Source of the DNA: Pedobacter sp.
GTDB lineage: Bacteria; Bacteroidota; Bacteroidia; Sphingobacteriales; Sphingobacteriaceae
Direction of reading: 5' to 3'
Assembly (NCBI GenBank): GCA_004295885.1
Contig: SEDG01000027.1
Coordinates: 1-24,601, forward strand
DNA: 24,601 bases
The position numbers and the translations under genes are program-made. The notes under the pieces are model-generated. The model ran no database searches. It saw only the letters and a list, made by a program, of their open reading frames with translations, and was not told the origin of the DNA. Shown here one piece after another: positions 8,072 through 14,792 of the stretch; position 1 is the first letter of the stretch, and each line of letters begins with the position of its first letter.

Positions 8072-8689
8072 CTAAGGATGAAACTCAACCCTCACAATAT
8101 CACTTAAATGCAGACCCAACAAACCACTTGCTTTACCTTTGTTAATCGCAATCTCTAGGTGATTACTAATGCCAAACAAGCAAAGTTTTTCTCCCTCTGG
8201 GACTTCGTTATAATGCCAACTTAATTGAGTAATGGTTTCGCTTTTTCTGAAGTATAAAGTGAAGTCTCTATTGCGTTGTATTTTGGTAAAAAGATCTTTA
8301 GTAATATTGGTAATTACGTTGCAAAAAGTATCAATATAAATTACACTTCCGATATTTAACTCCACTAATTCGTCTGGAGCTTCATCCAATAATAAAGAAA
8401 ATATGCCATTATCGGCACCAACAAAATAGTGGTCTTTGTAACGCAGAGAGATGTATTTTGTGTTCTCACTAAAAACCGAATCAATGCCAATTAAGTGAAC
8501 TGTATTTTTAGGGAAGTATGGATAAGCATTCTTTAAAACGAAGGCGGCATAAGAAATATTAAATGATGGAACTTCATGGGTAATGTCAACAATATTGGCT
8601 GTAGGCAAGATATTCAGGATACTACCTTTTAAAGCAGCCTGATAAAAATCCTTGGAACCTAAATCTGTTGTTAAAGTTATTATCGCCAT
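8072..8689 (-). CDS. SAM hydroxide adenosyltransferase (DUF62) with an in-frame internal deletion
   Basis: The family splits S-adenosylmethionine with water or hydroxide to adenosine and methionine and is related to the SAM chlorinase/fluorinase. Seen: N-terminal ITLTTDLGSKDFYQAALKG (D9, D14), VDITHEVPSFNI, AYPYFPKNTVHLIGID (D70), GADNGIFSLL, and a C-terminal domain with VIYIDTFCNVITNI and a well-kept EVPEGEKLCLFGISNHLE. The protein is 205 residues against about 265-280 normally. The gap falls between LVELNI and GSVIYID (around residue 113, near base 8353), where about 60 residues ending the first domain are absent. That segment holds the histidine of the Asp-Arg-His triad described for the hydroxide enzymes. 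The conserved FGN motif reads FCN. The frame is kept, so a shortened protein could be made, but activity is doubtful. It is divergent from phoH. Confidence 0.8.
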   Translation of the reverse strand: MAIITLTTDLGSKDFYQAALKGSILNILPTANIVDITHEVPSFNISYAAFVLKNAYPYFPKNTVHLIGIDSVFSENTKYISLRYKDHYFVGADNGIFSLLLDEAPDELVELNIGSVIYIDTFCNVITNITKDLFTKIQRNRDFTLYFRKSETITQLSWHYNEVPEGEKLCLFGISNHLEIAINKGKASGLLGLHLSDIVRVEFHP

Positions 8690-8790
8690 TAAAAATTCAA
8701 TATTTATTCTTATTCTTGTGTATAGGCAAATCGCCTACAAATATTCAATTTTTAAATCAAAATATACACTCTAAATAAAAATACAATATT

Positions 8791-9750
8791 TTGAACGAAC
8801 TAAAGCTAACATTAGAAACAACAGACCAAGTACAATTTTGGGGTGCCAACAATGAGCATTATGAGTTAATCAAATCTGCTTTCCCAAAATTAAAAATTGT
8901 AGCAAGAGGAAATGACGTAAAAGCGTTGGGCGATGAAGCTGAGCTTAAGGCTTTTGAGCAAAAGTTCGAACAACTGGTTGCCCATCTCGAAAAGTACAGA
9001 ACACTTTCGCATAACGATGTAGAAGCCATCTTAGGTGCTAAAAAAACGACAGCTAAAACTGATGATGCTCCTGCAGCAGCCATCAATACTGGCGAAGTTA
9101 TCGTTTTTGGAAATCACGGCTTAATGATTAAAGCTCGCACGGCTAATCAGCGTAAAATGGTTGATAGTATTGGTAAAAACGATGTGCTCTTTGCCATCGG
9201 CCCTGCCGGAACTGGTAAAACCTATACAGCCGTAGCTTTGGCAGTAAGGGCTCTAAAGAATAAGGAAATCAAAAGAATCATTTTAACTAGGCCAGCTGTG
9301 GAAGCGGGTGAAAGCCTTGGGTTTTTGCCAGGCGACTTAAAAGAAAAAGTTGATCCATACTTACGTCCGCTTTATGATGCTTTGGATGACATGATTCCGC
9401 CAGAAAAACTAAAATTATATTTAGAAAATAGAACTATTGAAGTTGCTCCATTGGCGTTTATGCGTGGTAGAACCTTAGATAACTGTTTCGTGATTTTAGA
9501 TGAGGCTCAAAACTCAACTGACTTGCAATTGAAAATGTTCTTGACTCGTATGGGGCCAACTGCTAAATTTATTGTAACTGGCGATGTAACTCAAATAGAT
9601 TTACCTAAAAAAGCACAGTCTGGCTTGCATAATGCTCTTCGTATTCTCGAAGAAATTAAAGGAATTGATATCATCTACTTAAATGGAGATGATGTGGTAC
9701 GACATAAACTGGTTAAAGCAATATTAAAAGCTTACGGAGATATTCAGTAA
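8791..9750 (+). CDS. phoH: PhoH family ATPase, TTG start
   Basis: 319 residues, normal for bacterial PhoH-like proteins, cytoplasmic P-loop ATPases linked to RNA metabolism. An N-terminal RNA-binding-like region (about 1-95) is followed by the PhoH domain with Walker A GPAGTGKT (137-144), TRPAVEAGESLGFLPGD, Walker B FVILDEAQN (233-241) and VTGDVTQIDLP. The start is TTG at 8791. An in-frame stop lies at 8776, and no ATG or GTG occurs until after residue 100, so the non-standard start is hard to avoid. The 100-bp gap to the divergent DUF62 gene contains a small perfect palindrome, TAGGC-AAATC-GCCTA (about 8723-8738), that could be a regulatory hairpin. Confidence 0.95.
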   Translation: MNELKLTLETTDQVQFWGANNEHYELIKSAFPKLKIVARGNDVKALGDEAELKAFEQKFEQLVAHLEKYRTLSHNDVEAILGAKKTTAKTDDAPAAAINTGEVIVFGNHGLMIKARTANQRKMVDSIGKNDVLFAIGPAGTGKTYTAVALAVRALKNKEIKRIILTRPAVEAGESLGFLPGDLKEKVDPYLRPLYDALDDMIPPEKLKLYLENRTIEVAPLAFMRGRTLDNCFVILDEAQNSTDLQLKMFLTRMGPTAKFIVTGDVTQIDLPKKAQSGLHNALRILEEIKGIDIIYLNGDDVVRHKLVKAILKAYGDIQ

Positions 9751-9771
9751 ATTGATCAAGTTTTTACTAAA

Positions 9772-10035
9772 ATGACAGAATACAAATACAAAAAGATATT
9801 TGAAGATTATTTAGTAAATAAGTCCGATGTCAATAGTTTCATCGAAAGTTTCAGTTCTCAATGGAAAATTGACAGAGATAATAATCAAGCAAATGATGAC
9901 CGCTTTAAAAGAATTATCGATAGAATATTTACATCATGTGATTGTTACTCGCAGAATCCTGTGGAGAAATTCGAAATCACTGAAAAGCAATTGAAAGAAG
10001 AAATAGCGTTATTGGCCCATATTTGGTACGGGTGA
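9772..10035 (+). CDS. Small acidic protein, possibly colicin-type immunity-like
   Basis: 87 residues, no signal peptide, predicted all-helical. The pattern is an N-terminal helix YKKIFEDYLVNKSDVNSFIESF, a linker with WKIDRDNN, then DRIFTSCDCYSQNPV and a final helix beginning EITEKQLKEEI. This resembles the self-protective colicin-like immunity family (Colicin_immun), in which a short helical bundle ends with an LF-x-x-x-D-x-Y motif and a helix. The match is by eye only. No nuclease toxin is nearby. It starts 21 bp after phoH and is followed by a terminator, so it is probably the last gene of the phoH transcript. It could equally be an unrelated small helical protein. Confidence 0.5.
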   Translation: MTEYKYKKIFEDYLVNKSDVNSFIESFSSQWKIDRDNNQANDDRFKRIIDRIFTSCDCYSQNPVEKFEITEKQLKEEIALLAHIWYG

Positions 10036-10062
10036 TGCACTTTTATGCAAAAATAATTTAGT

Positions 10063-10106
10063 GTCCGAAGATGTGAGAGAGTATATCCATCTTCGGACTT
10101 TTTATT
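10063..10106 (+). terminator. Rho-independent terminator after the phoH transcript
   Basis: An 11-bp perfect stem, GTCCGAAGATG (10063-10073) with CATCTTCGGAC (10088-10098), is followed by TTTTTATT. The stem reuses the GTCCGAA motif found after pnp. Another TTCGGAC followed by a T-run lies at about 10132-10147 and could form an alternative pairing. Confidence 0.85.
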
Positions 10107-10162
10107 CTTAGTGACTTCCTATCTTTCATTTCTTTCGGACTTTTTTTCTATTTTTATACCCG

Positions 10163-11116
10163 ATGAAAGCAATCAAAGAAACCCACTTTAATTTCCCGCA
10201 ACAAACCAATTTTTACAAAGGCAAAGTGCGTGATGTGTATACAATAGACGACCAATTGATGGCAATGGTTGTAACAGACAGGATATCAGCATTTGATGTT
10301 GTTCTGCCAGAAGCTATCCCATTTAAAGGACAGGTTTTAAATCAGATTGCTGCTAAATTTTTAGCCGCCACTAAAGACATCGTTCCAAACTGGGTTTTGT
10401 CTACGCCCGATGAAATGGTTACCATTGGCAGAATATGTGAGCCTTACAAGGTTGAAATGGTAATTAGGGGATACTTAGCTGGTCATGCTTGGCGTGAATA
10501 TAGCGCTGGTAGAAGAAGCGTTTGCGGGGTTGAATTGCCAGAAGGACTAAGGGAAAACGATAAGTTACCTACACCAATTATCACTCCAACCACAAAGGCT
10601 GCTGTTGGTCATGATGAAGATATTTCTAAACAGGATATTCTAGCGAAAGGAATTGTCTCTTTAGTTGATTATGAAAATCTAGAAAATTACACTCAAGCTT
10701 TATACAAAAGAGGTACAGAAATGGCCGCAGAGCGAGGCTTGATTTTGGTTGATACCAAATATGAGTTCGGCAAAGTTGGCGATACCATTTATCTAATTGA
10801 CGAAATTCATACACCAGACTCATCTCGTTATTTTTATGCAGATGGTTATGAAGAAAGACAAAAGAATAATGAGCCTCAAAAACAGTTGTCAAAGGAGTTT
10901 GTGCGTAAATGGTTAATTGAAAATAATTTTCAAGGTAAAGACGGACAAGTTATTCCAGAAATGACACCAGAGATTGTGAATTCAATTTCAGAACGTTACA
11001 TAGAATTATACGAGCAGATTGTTGGCGAAAAGTTTATTAAAAACCCATCATCAAGCATTGTAAATAGAATAGAACAAAATGTTATAAATGAGATTAAGGA
11101 TTTATTATCAAATTAA
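10163..11116 (+). CDS. purC: Phosphoribosylaminoimidazole-succinocarboxamide synthase (SAICAR synthetase)
   Basis: Purine synthesis step joining CAIR and aspartate with ATP to give SAICAR, cytoplasmic. 317 residues, matching the longer Bacteroidota/yeast type rather than the ~240-residue E. coli type. Motifs are YKGKVRDVYTI (about 18-28), RISAFDVVLPE, VIRGYLAGHAWREY, DTKYEFG and the SAICAR signature LIDEIHTPDSSRYF. The start at 10163 fits the usual N-terminus and lies just after a T-rich stretch. The purC-STAS-rnz order looks like a conserved housekeeping arrangement in related genomes, from memory. Nothing is unusual in the protein. Confidence 0.97.
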   Translation: MKAIKETHFNFPQQTNFYKGKVRDVYTIDDQLMAMVVTDRISAFDVVLPEAIPFKGQVLNQIAAKFLAATKDIVPNWVLSTPDEMVTIGRICEPYKVEMVIRGYLAGHAWREYSAGRRSVCGVELPEGLRENDKLPTPIITPTTKAAVGHDEDISKQDILAKGIVSLVDYENLENYTQALYKRGTEMAAERGLILVDTKYEFGKVGDTIYLIDEIHTPDSSRYFYADGYEERQKNNEPQKQLSKEFVRKWLIENNFQGKDGQVIPEMTPEIVNSISERYIELYEQIVGEKFIKNPSSSIVNRIEQNVINEIKDLLSN

Positions 11117-11131
11117 TAATCGTTACTTTCG
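11101..11131 (+). promoter_or_regulatory. Possible Bacteroidota-type promoter for STAS-rnz
   Basis: TTTA (11101-11104), 19 bp, then TACTTTCG (11124-11131), against the Bacteroidota consensus TTTG-N19-TANNTTTG (three of four and seven of eight key positions loosely matched). It overlaps the last codons of purC, 20 bp before the STAS start. Confidence 0.35.
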
Positions 11132-11150
11132 TTAAATAAAATACCATACC

Positions 11151-11537
11151 ATGAAATTCTCTACAGATAAACACGAAAAATATGTTGTTCTAAAATTGGA
11201 CGAACCAAGGTTCACCAATGACAACACGCCTGCATTAAAATCAGAATTTATTTTGTTAAATACTGAAGGCTATCGTAATATAGTTTTAGACTTATCTGTT
11301 GTAGAAGAATGTAATGATTCACAGGATTTAAGCTGTCTTTTAGTAGGAGATAGGCTTTGTAAAAGTGCTGGAGGTGTTTTTGTTGTTATAGGGGTTAACA
11401 ATTCTATTGCAAAAATTGTTAAAATGTCAAACCTACATAATTCAGTTACGTTTGTAAATAAATTAGATGAAGCCACAGATTTAATCTTTATGGAAGAAAT
11501 AGAGAAAGAATTACGTGGAGGTGTAGATAAAGGATAA
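11151..11537 (+). CDS. STAS-domain protein (anti-sigma-factor antagonist-like)
   Basis: 128 residues forming one STAS domain: beta strand YVVLKLDE, FTNDNTPALKSEF, the central strand NIVLDLSVVEE, the loop NDSQDLSCLL, the helix GDRLCKSAGG, then FVVIGV and a final helix. In SpoIIAA-type antagonists the loop is DSSGL and the second serine is phosphorylated by the cognate anti-sigma kinase. Here the same place reads D56-S57-Q58-D59-L60, so the usual acceptor is glutamine. The tail beyond residue 115 is acidic then Gly-rich. No anti-sigma kinase gene is nearby. rnz starts 6 bp downstream, so the two are likely translated from one mRNA. A regulatory role is inferred only from the fold. Confidence 0.83.
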   Translation: MKFSTDKHEKYVVLKLDEPRFTNDNTPALKSEFILLNTEGYRNIVLDLSVVEECNDSQDLSCLLVGDRLCKSAGGVFVVIGVNNSIAKIVKMSNLHNSVTFVNKLDEATDLIFMEEIEKELRGGVDKG

Positions 11538-11543
11538 TTTCTA

Positions 11544-12455
11544 ATGAAATTTGAGGTAACCATTTTGGGTAGCAGCTCCGCTACTCCGGTTCACAATAGA
11601 AATCCAACAGCTCAATTATTAAATTGTAATGAAAAGTTTTATTTAATTGATTGTGCCGAAGGAACTCAGCAGCAATTAATTAAGTTTAATCTTAAAGCGT
11701 CTAAAATAGACTATATTTTTATTAGTCACTTGCATGGCGATCATTACTTTGGCTTAATTGGTTTGCTTTCTAGTATGCACTTAAATGGTCGCATAAAGCC
11801 ACTTTATATTTACGGGCCATCTGCTTTACAAGAAATTTTAGAACTTCAGTTTAAACATTCAGATACGCATTTGAAATATGAGTTGGTTTATTTCCACACT
11901 GATACTACTCAAAGTGCCGTTATTTTTGAGAATGGCGATGTCACAGTAGAAACAATTATTTTAAACCATCGAATTCCTTGTACTGGATTTAAGTTTACTG
12001 AGAAAAAGCGTTTACGAAAACTGTTAATTGATAAACTGGAACAGGATAATGTGCCTGTTGAGCTATATCCATTATTAAAAAGGGGAGTAGATTTAGATTT
12101 GCCAAATGGAGATGTAATTAAGAATTTGGATTATACTACGGACTCTGCAGAACCAAAATCTTATGCTTATTGTTCTGACACCTTATTTGATGAACGGTAT
12201 TTCGAAACCATTAAAGGTTGTGATACTTTATATCACGAAGCCACTTTTTTACACGAAATGTTGGAGAGAGCAAAGGAAACACATCATACCACTGCTTTGC
12301 AAGCCGCAGAAATCGCTAAAATAGTCGGCGCCAAAAAGTTACTGATTGGTCACTTCTCATCTAGATATAAGACATTAAGTGAGTTGCTTGAGGAAGCAAA
12401 AACAGTATTTCCCAAAACAGAATTAGCTATTGAAGGTTTAACTTTTGAGATATAA
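11544..12455 (+). CDS. rnz: Ribonuclease Z
   Basis: Metallo-beta-lactamase-fold endonuclease that processes the 3' end of tRNA precursors, cytoplasmic. 303 residues, normal for the short (bacterial) form. Motifs are GSSSATPVHNRNPTA, the metal-binding HLHGDH (62-67) within ISHLHGDHYFG, a later histidine in LNHRIPCTGF, SYAYCSDT, LYHEATFLHE and IGHFSSRY. All the usual zinc ligands appear to be present. The start follows the STAS gene by 6 bp. Its stop lies one base from the stop of the convergent alkB, with no room for a terminator, so the two transcripts probably overlap. Confidence 0.95.
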   Translation: MKFEVTILGSSSATPVHNRNPTAQLLNCNEKFYLIDCAEGTQQQLIKFNLKASKIDYIFISHLHGDHYFGLIGLLSSMHLNGRIKPLYIYGPSALQEILELQFKHSDTHLKYELVYFHTDTTQSAVIFENGDVTVETIILNHRIPCTGFKFTEKKRLRKLLIDKLEQDNVPVELYPLLKRGVDLDLPNGDVIKNLDYTTDSAEPKSYAYCSDTLFDERYFETIKGCDTLYHEATFLHEMLERAKETHHTTALQAAEIAKIVGAKKLLIGHFSSRYKTLSELLEEAKTVFPKTELAIEGLTFEI

Positions 12456-12456
12456 T

Positions 12457-13065
12457 TTAACGAACAATCGTTCTAAAAGTTAAATTAATCCTAGGTTTAG
12501 TGATCAACTTTGTTGGCGGTAAACGATGTAGCCAATTGGTTTGCGTTTCGTCTTTCATCACCAGTAAACTTCCGTTTGCTAAGATTAAGGAAACTGTTTG
12601 TTTATTCTCTTTATGTTTGAATGCAAATTTCCGCTCTGCGCCAAAACTCATAGAACCAATTGCCCCATTTTTCTTTAAGTCCTTTTCTCCATCACTGTGC
12701 CATGCCATTCCTTCGTTACCATCGTGATATAAATTTAAGAGGCAAGAATTATAAGTTTCACCAGATTTTTCCTCTGCGATTAGTTTTAGTGCTAACAATT
12801 CTTTAGTCCAAATTAAAGCCTGTTTAGTTACATTAGAGTAAGTATATTCAAAAGCTGAGTCGCCATACCAAGCTACTTTTCTTTTAGTAAGGATATGTTT
12901 TCCAAAAATTACCGCCTCATCATTTTTCCAGTCAATGGTAGTTAACAAACAATTGTAATAATAATTCGCTTGTTCATTTGACATGATCTTCCCGTAATAA
13001 TTTACCGTTCCACCTTGTGGCAAAAGATTAGCTTCTTGAGAAGATAGAGAATTGAATAAATCCAT
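12457..13065 (-). CDS. alkB: AlkB-type 2-oxoglutarate/Fe(II) DNA demethylase
   Basis: Oxidative repair of 1-methyladenine and 3-methylcytosine in DNA or RNA. 202 residues, the usual size of the short AlkB group. The iron ligands are H123 and D125 in AWHSDGE and H180 in WLHRLP. The 2-oxoglutarate arginines are R192 and R198 in PRINLTFR. The motif NLYHDGNEGMAWHSD and the product-side SFGAERKF are typical. It is the third gene of a minus-strand run after the Ada-like and PF09859-like genes, separated from the latter by 87 bp holding a hairpin repeat. This placement supports a role in the alkylation response. Confidence 0.95.
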   Translation of the reverse strand: MDLFNSLSSQEANLLPQGGTVNYYGKIMSNEQANYYYNCLLTTIDWKNDEAVIFGKHILTKRKVAWYGDSAFEYTYSNVTKQALIWTKELLALKLIAEEKSGETYNSCLLNLYHDGNEGMAWHSDGEKDLKKNGAIGSMSFGAERKFAFKHKENKQTVSLILANGSLLVMKDETQTNWLHRLPPTKLITKPRINLTFRTIVR

Positions 13066-13074
13066 TTTATAGGT

Positions 13075-13120
13075 AACTTTGTCAAACTTTTTTAAGGCTT
13101 GTTATAAGTTTGACAAAGTT
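13075..13120. repeat. Perfect 15-bp inverted repeat between alkB and the 2OG oxygenase gene
   Basis: AACTTTGTCAAACTT (13075-13089) and AAGTTTGACAAAGTT (13106-13120) are exact inverse complements, 16 bp apart. No T-run follows on the minus strand, so it is not an ordinary terminator there. It could be a dispersed hairpin repeat, an mRNA-stability or attenuation hairpin between cistrons, or an operator. Confidence 0.75.
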
Positions 13121-13152
13121 TAAAATTTTTGATTAAAGATACCATCTATATT

Positions 13153-13863
13153 TTAAGATAAAGCATCATGAAATATAATACCCAACGTATAACGTTCACC
13201 ACTATGCAATTCACTAACTCCGTGTTTCATAGTTGCCCTGTAATATCCTTTTGAACCTTTAACGGGCCTAAAATTTGTCGTAAAGATTAAAATATCGCCC
13301 TTTTTTGGTTTCAATACAATTGCCTTAGATTGTGCCCTTATATTTTGCTGGGTCAACACAAATTCTCCTCCAGTATAATCAACATCAGTTTCGTTTAAAA
13401 ATAAAACCATTTGTATGGGGAAGTAGATGTCGCCATATAAATCTTGATGAAGTGTATTAAAACCGGCTTTGCCATATTTTAAGATTAGTGGTGTCGCTTT
13501 TGTTTGTCCGCTATCATGACATAATTGTATAAAATCATTATAAACTATCGGATAACTAATAGGTATGTTTAATGCCCTCATCCAGTTATTTGCAATTGGA
13601 GCAAGTAGTGGATAAAAGTTATTTCTTAAGGTATTAATGATGTTAGGTAAGGGGTAATTGAAATATTTGTATTCGCCCAAGCCGAAACGATAACGCTCCA
13701 TTACTACGGTTTTTCTGTATAAATTGGGTTGATTATAGTTTTTAATGAGCTCATCGCATTGCTCATCGGTTAAGATCTTATTAATGACTGCATAACCATT
13801 TTGATTCATCGCTTCTGCTAAAGCATCATTGTCAATGCTTTTTACGTCAAATAAGGCTTCCAT
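13153..13863 (-). CDS. 2OG-Fe(II) oxygenase of the PF09859-like family, alkylation-repair associated
   Basis: 236 residues. N-terminal MNQNGYAVINKILTDEQC, then GLGEYKYFNYPLP, PLILKYGKAGFNTLHQD and a double-stranded beta-helix core. Probable iron ligands are H139 and D141 (LHQDLYGD) and H214 (MKHGVSEL). The 2-oxoglutarate arginine is R224 (GERYTLGIIFHDA). From memory this matches the family described as an oxygenase for damaged DNA (Pfam Oxygenase-NA). Its members share PLPP, TPLLLRYG, NCLHQDLYG, FTGGEFVLTEQ and RHTLGIIFHD motifs and often neighbour or fuse to Ada or AlkB. It starts 2 bp after the Ada-like stop, so the two are co-translated. The substrate has not been shown; DNA or nucleotide repair is inferred from context. 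Confidence 0.85.
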   Translation of the reverse strand: MEALFDVKSIDNDALAEAMNQNGYAVINKILTDEQCDELIKNYNQPNLYRKTVVMERYRFGLGEYKYFNYPLPNIINTLRNNFYPLLAPIANNWMRALNIPISYPIVYNDFIQLCHDSGQTKATPLILKYGKAGFNTLHQDLYGDIYFPIQMVLFLNETDVDYTGGEFVLTQQNIRAQSKAIVLKPKKGDILIFTTNFRPVKGSKGYYRATMKHGVSELHSGERYTLGIIFHDALS

Positions 13864-13865
13864 AA

Positions 13866-14717
13866 CTATGACAGTGCTAAATTAGTTTGTGCGGCTTCCC
13901 AACCTAACATGGCGGTTTTGCGAATACTTCCCCAGTGGTACTGACCAAAATTACCTGATGATTGAATTACACGATGACAAGGAATTAAAAATGCAATGGG
14001 ATTGCTGCCAATTGCCGAACCAACTGCTCTTGATGCATTTGCATTTCCAATGCTCTGCGCAATTGTGCCATATGTGGTGAAGTTGCCTTTAGGTATTTTT
14101 AATAACGTTTCCCAGACTTTTAATTGAAAAGGTGTGCCTTTTAAATGGAGTTTCACTCTTTTTGTTTCGCTCCAGTTGCTACTGAAAATCTGTAAGGCGT
14201 CTTCTTGATTTTTATCAGTTAGTTTATTGAAACTTGCTTTTGGGAATTGTTGGTGAAGCTCTTCAAATGCTAAAAGCTCATCATCAGCAAATGCCATGTA
14301 ACAAACGCCCTTAGTTGTGCCTGCTATTAATAAATTGCCAAAAGGAGTATGATGGAAATTGTAATTGATGACTAGGTTTTCGCCACCATTTTTATATTCT
14401 CCAGGTGTCATGCCCTCTATGTTTACGAACAAGTCATGTAGTCTTCCTGTTCCAGATAAACCTGTTTCAAAAGCCACATCAAAGAGAGTTGCCTGCTCAT
14501 TTTTGAGCATATCCTTTGCATAAGACAAGCTTAAGTATTGTAAGAATTTTTTCGGACTAACGCCTGCCCATTCTGTAAATAATCTTTGAAAATGAAACGG
14601 ACTTAAATTTACCTTTTCGGCTATTAGATCTAAATCTGGTTGGGCCTTGAAGTTCTCTTGCAAGAAGCTAATAGCTTCGGCAATGCGATGGTAATTTATC
14701 TGCTCTTGTGTGTTCAT
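13866..14717 (-). CDS. ada: Ada-like AraC regulator fused to O6-methylguanine-DNA methyltransferase
   Basis: 283 residues. An AraC-type helix-turn-helix domain (about 10-110: LIAEKVNLSPFHFQRLF, DVAFETGLSGTGRLHDLF, EGMTPGEYK) is joined to a methylated-DNA--protein cysteine methyltransferase domain (about 120-275). The acceptor is C247 in IPCHRVI, preceded by the DNA-binding helix motif NANASRAVGSAIGSNP. The N-terminal zinc and methylphosphotriester-sensing domain of E. coli Ada is absent. The protein can therefore repair O6-methylguanine, but how it would sense damage to switch on transcription is unclear. It is the first gene of the ada/2OG/alkB run, with a promoter-like element directly upstream. 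Confidence 0.92.
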   Translation of the reverse strand: MNTQEQINYHRIAEAISFLQENFKAQPDLDLIAEKVNLSPFHFQRLFTEWAGVSPKKFLQYLSLSYAKDMLKNEQATLFDVAFETGLSGTGRLHDLFVNIEGMTPGEYKNGGENLVINYNFHHTPFGNLLIAGTTKGVCYMAFADDELLAFEELHQQFPKASFNKLTDKNQEDALQIFSSNWSETKRVKLHLKGTPFQLKVWETLLKIPKGNFTTYGTIAQSIGNANASRAVGSAIGSNPIAFLIPCHRVIQSSGNFGQYHWGSIRKTAMLGWEAAQTNLALS

Positions 14718-14737
14718 GTGCTTTGTTTTGATACATA

Positions 14738-14768
14738 CAAAAGTAGGGGATGCCCAAACGGTGTAAAA
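14738..14768 (-). promoter_or_regulatory. Bacteroidota-type promoter upstream of the alkylation-repair genes
   Basis: Read on the minus strand: TTTT, 19 bp, TACTTTTG. This matches TTTG-N19-TANNTTTG at all -7 positions and three of four -33 positions. The ATG of the Ada-like gene lies 20 bp after the -7 element. Confidence 0.5.
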
Positions 14769-14792
14769 CCCGATACTTGCTATTCTACTTAT

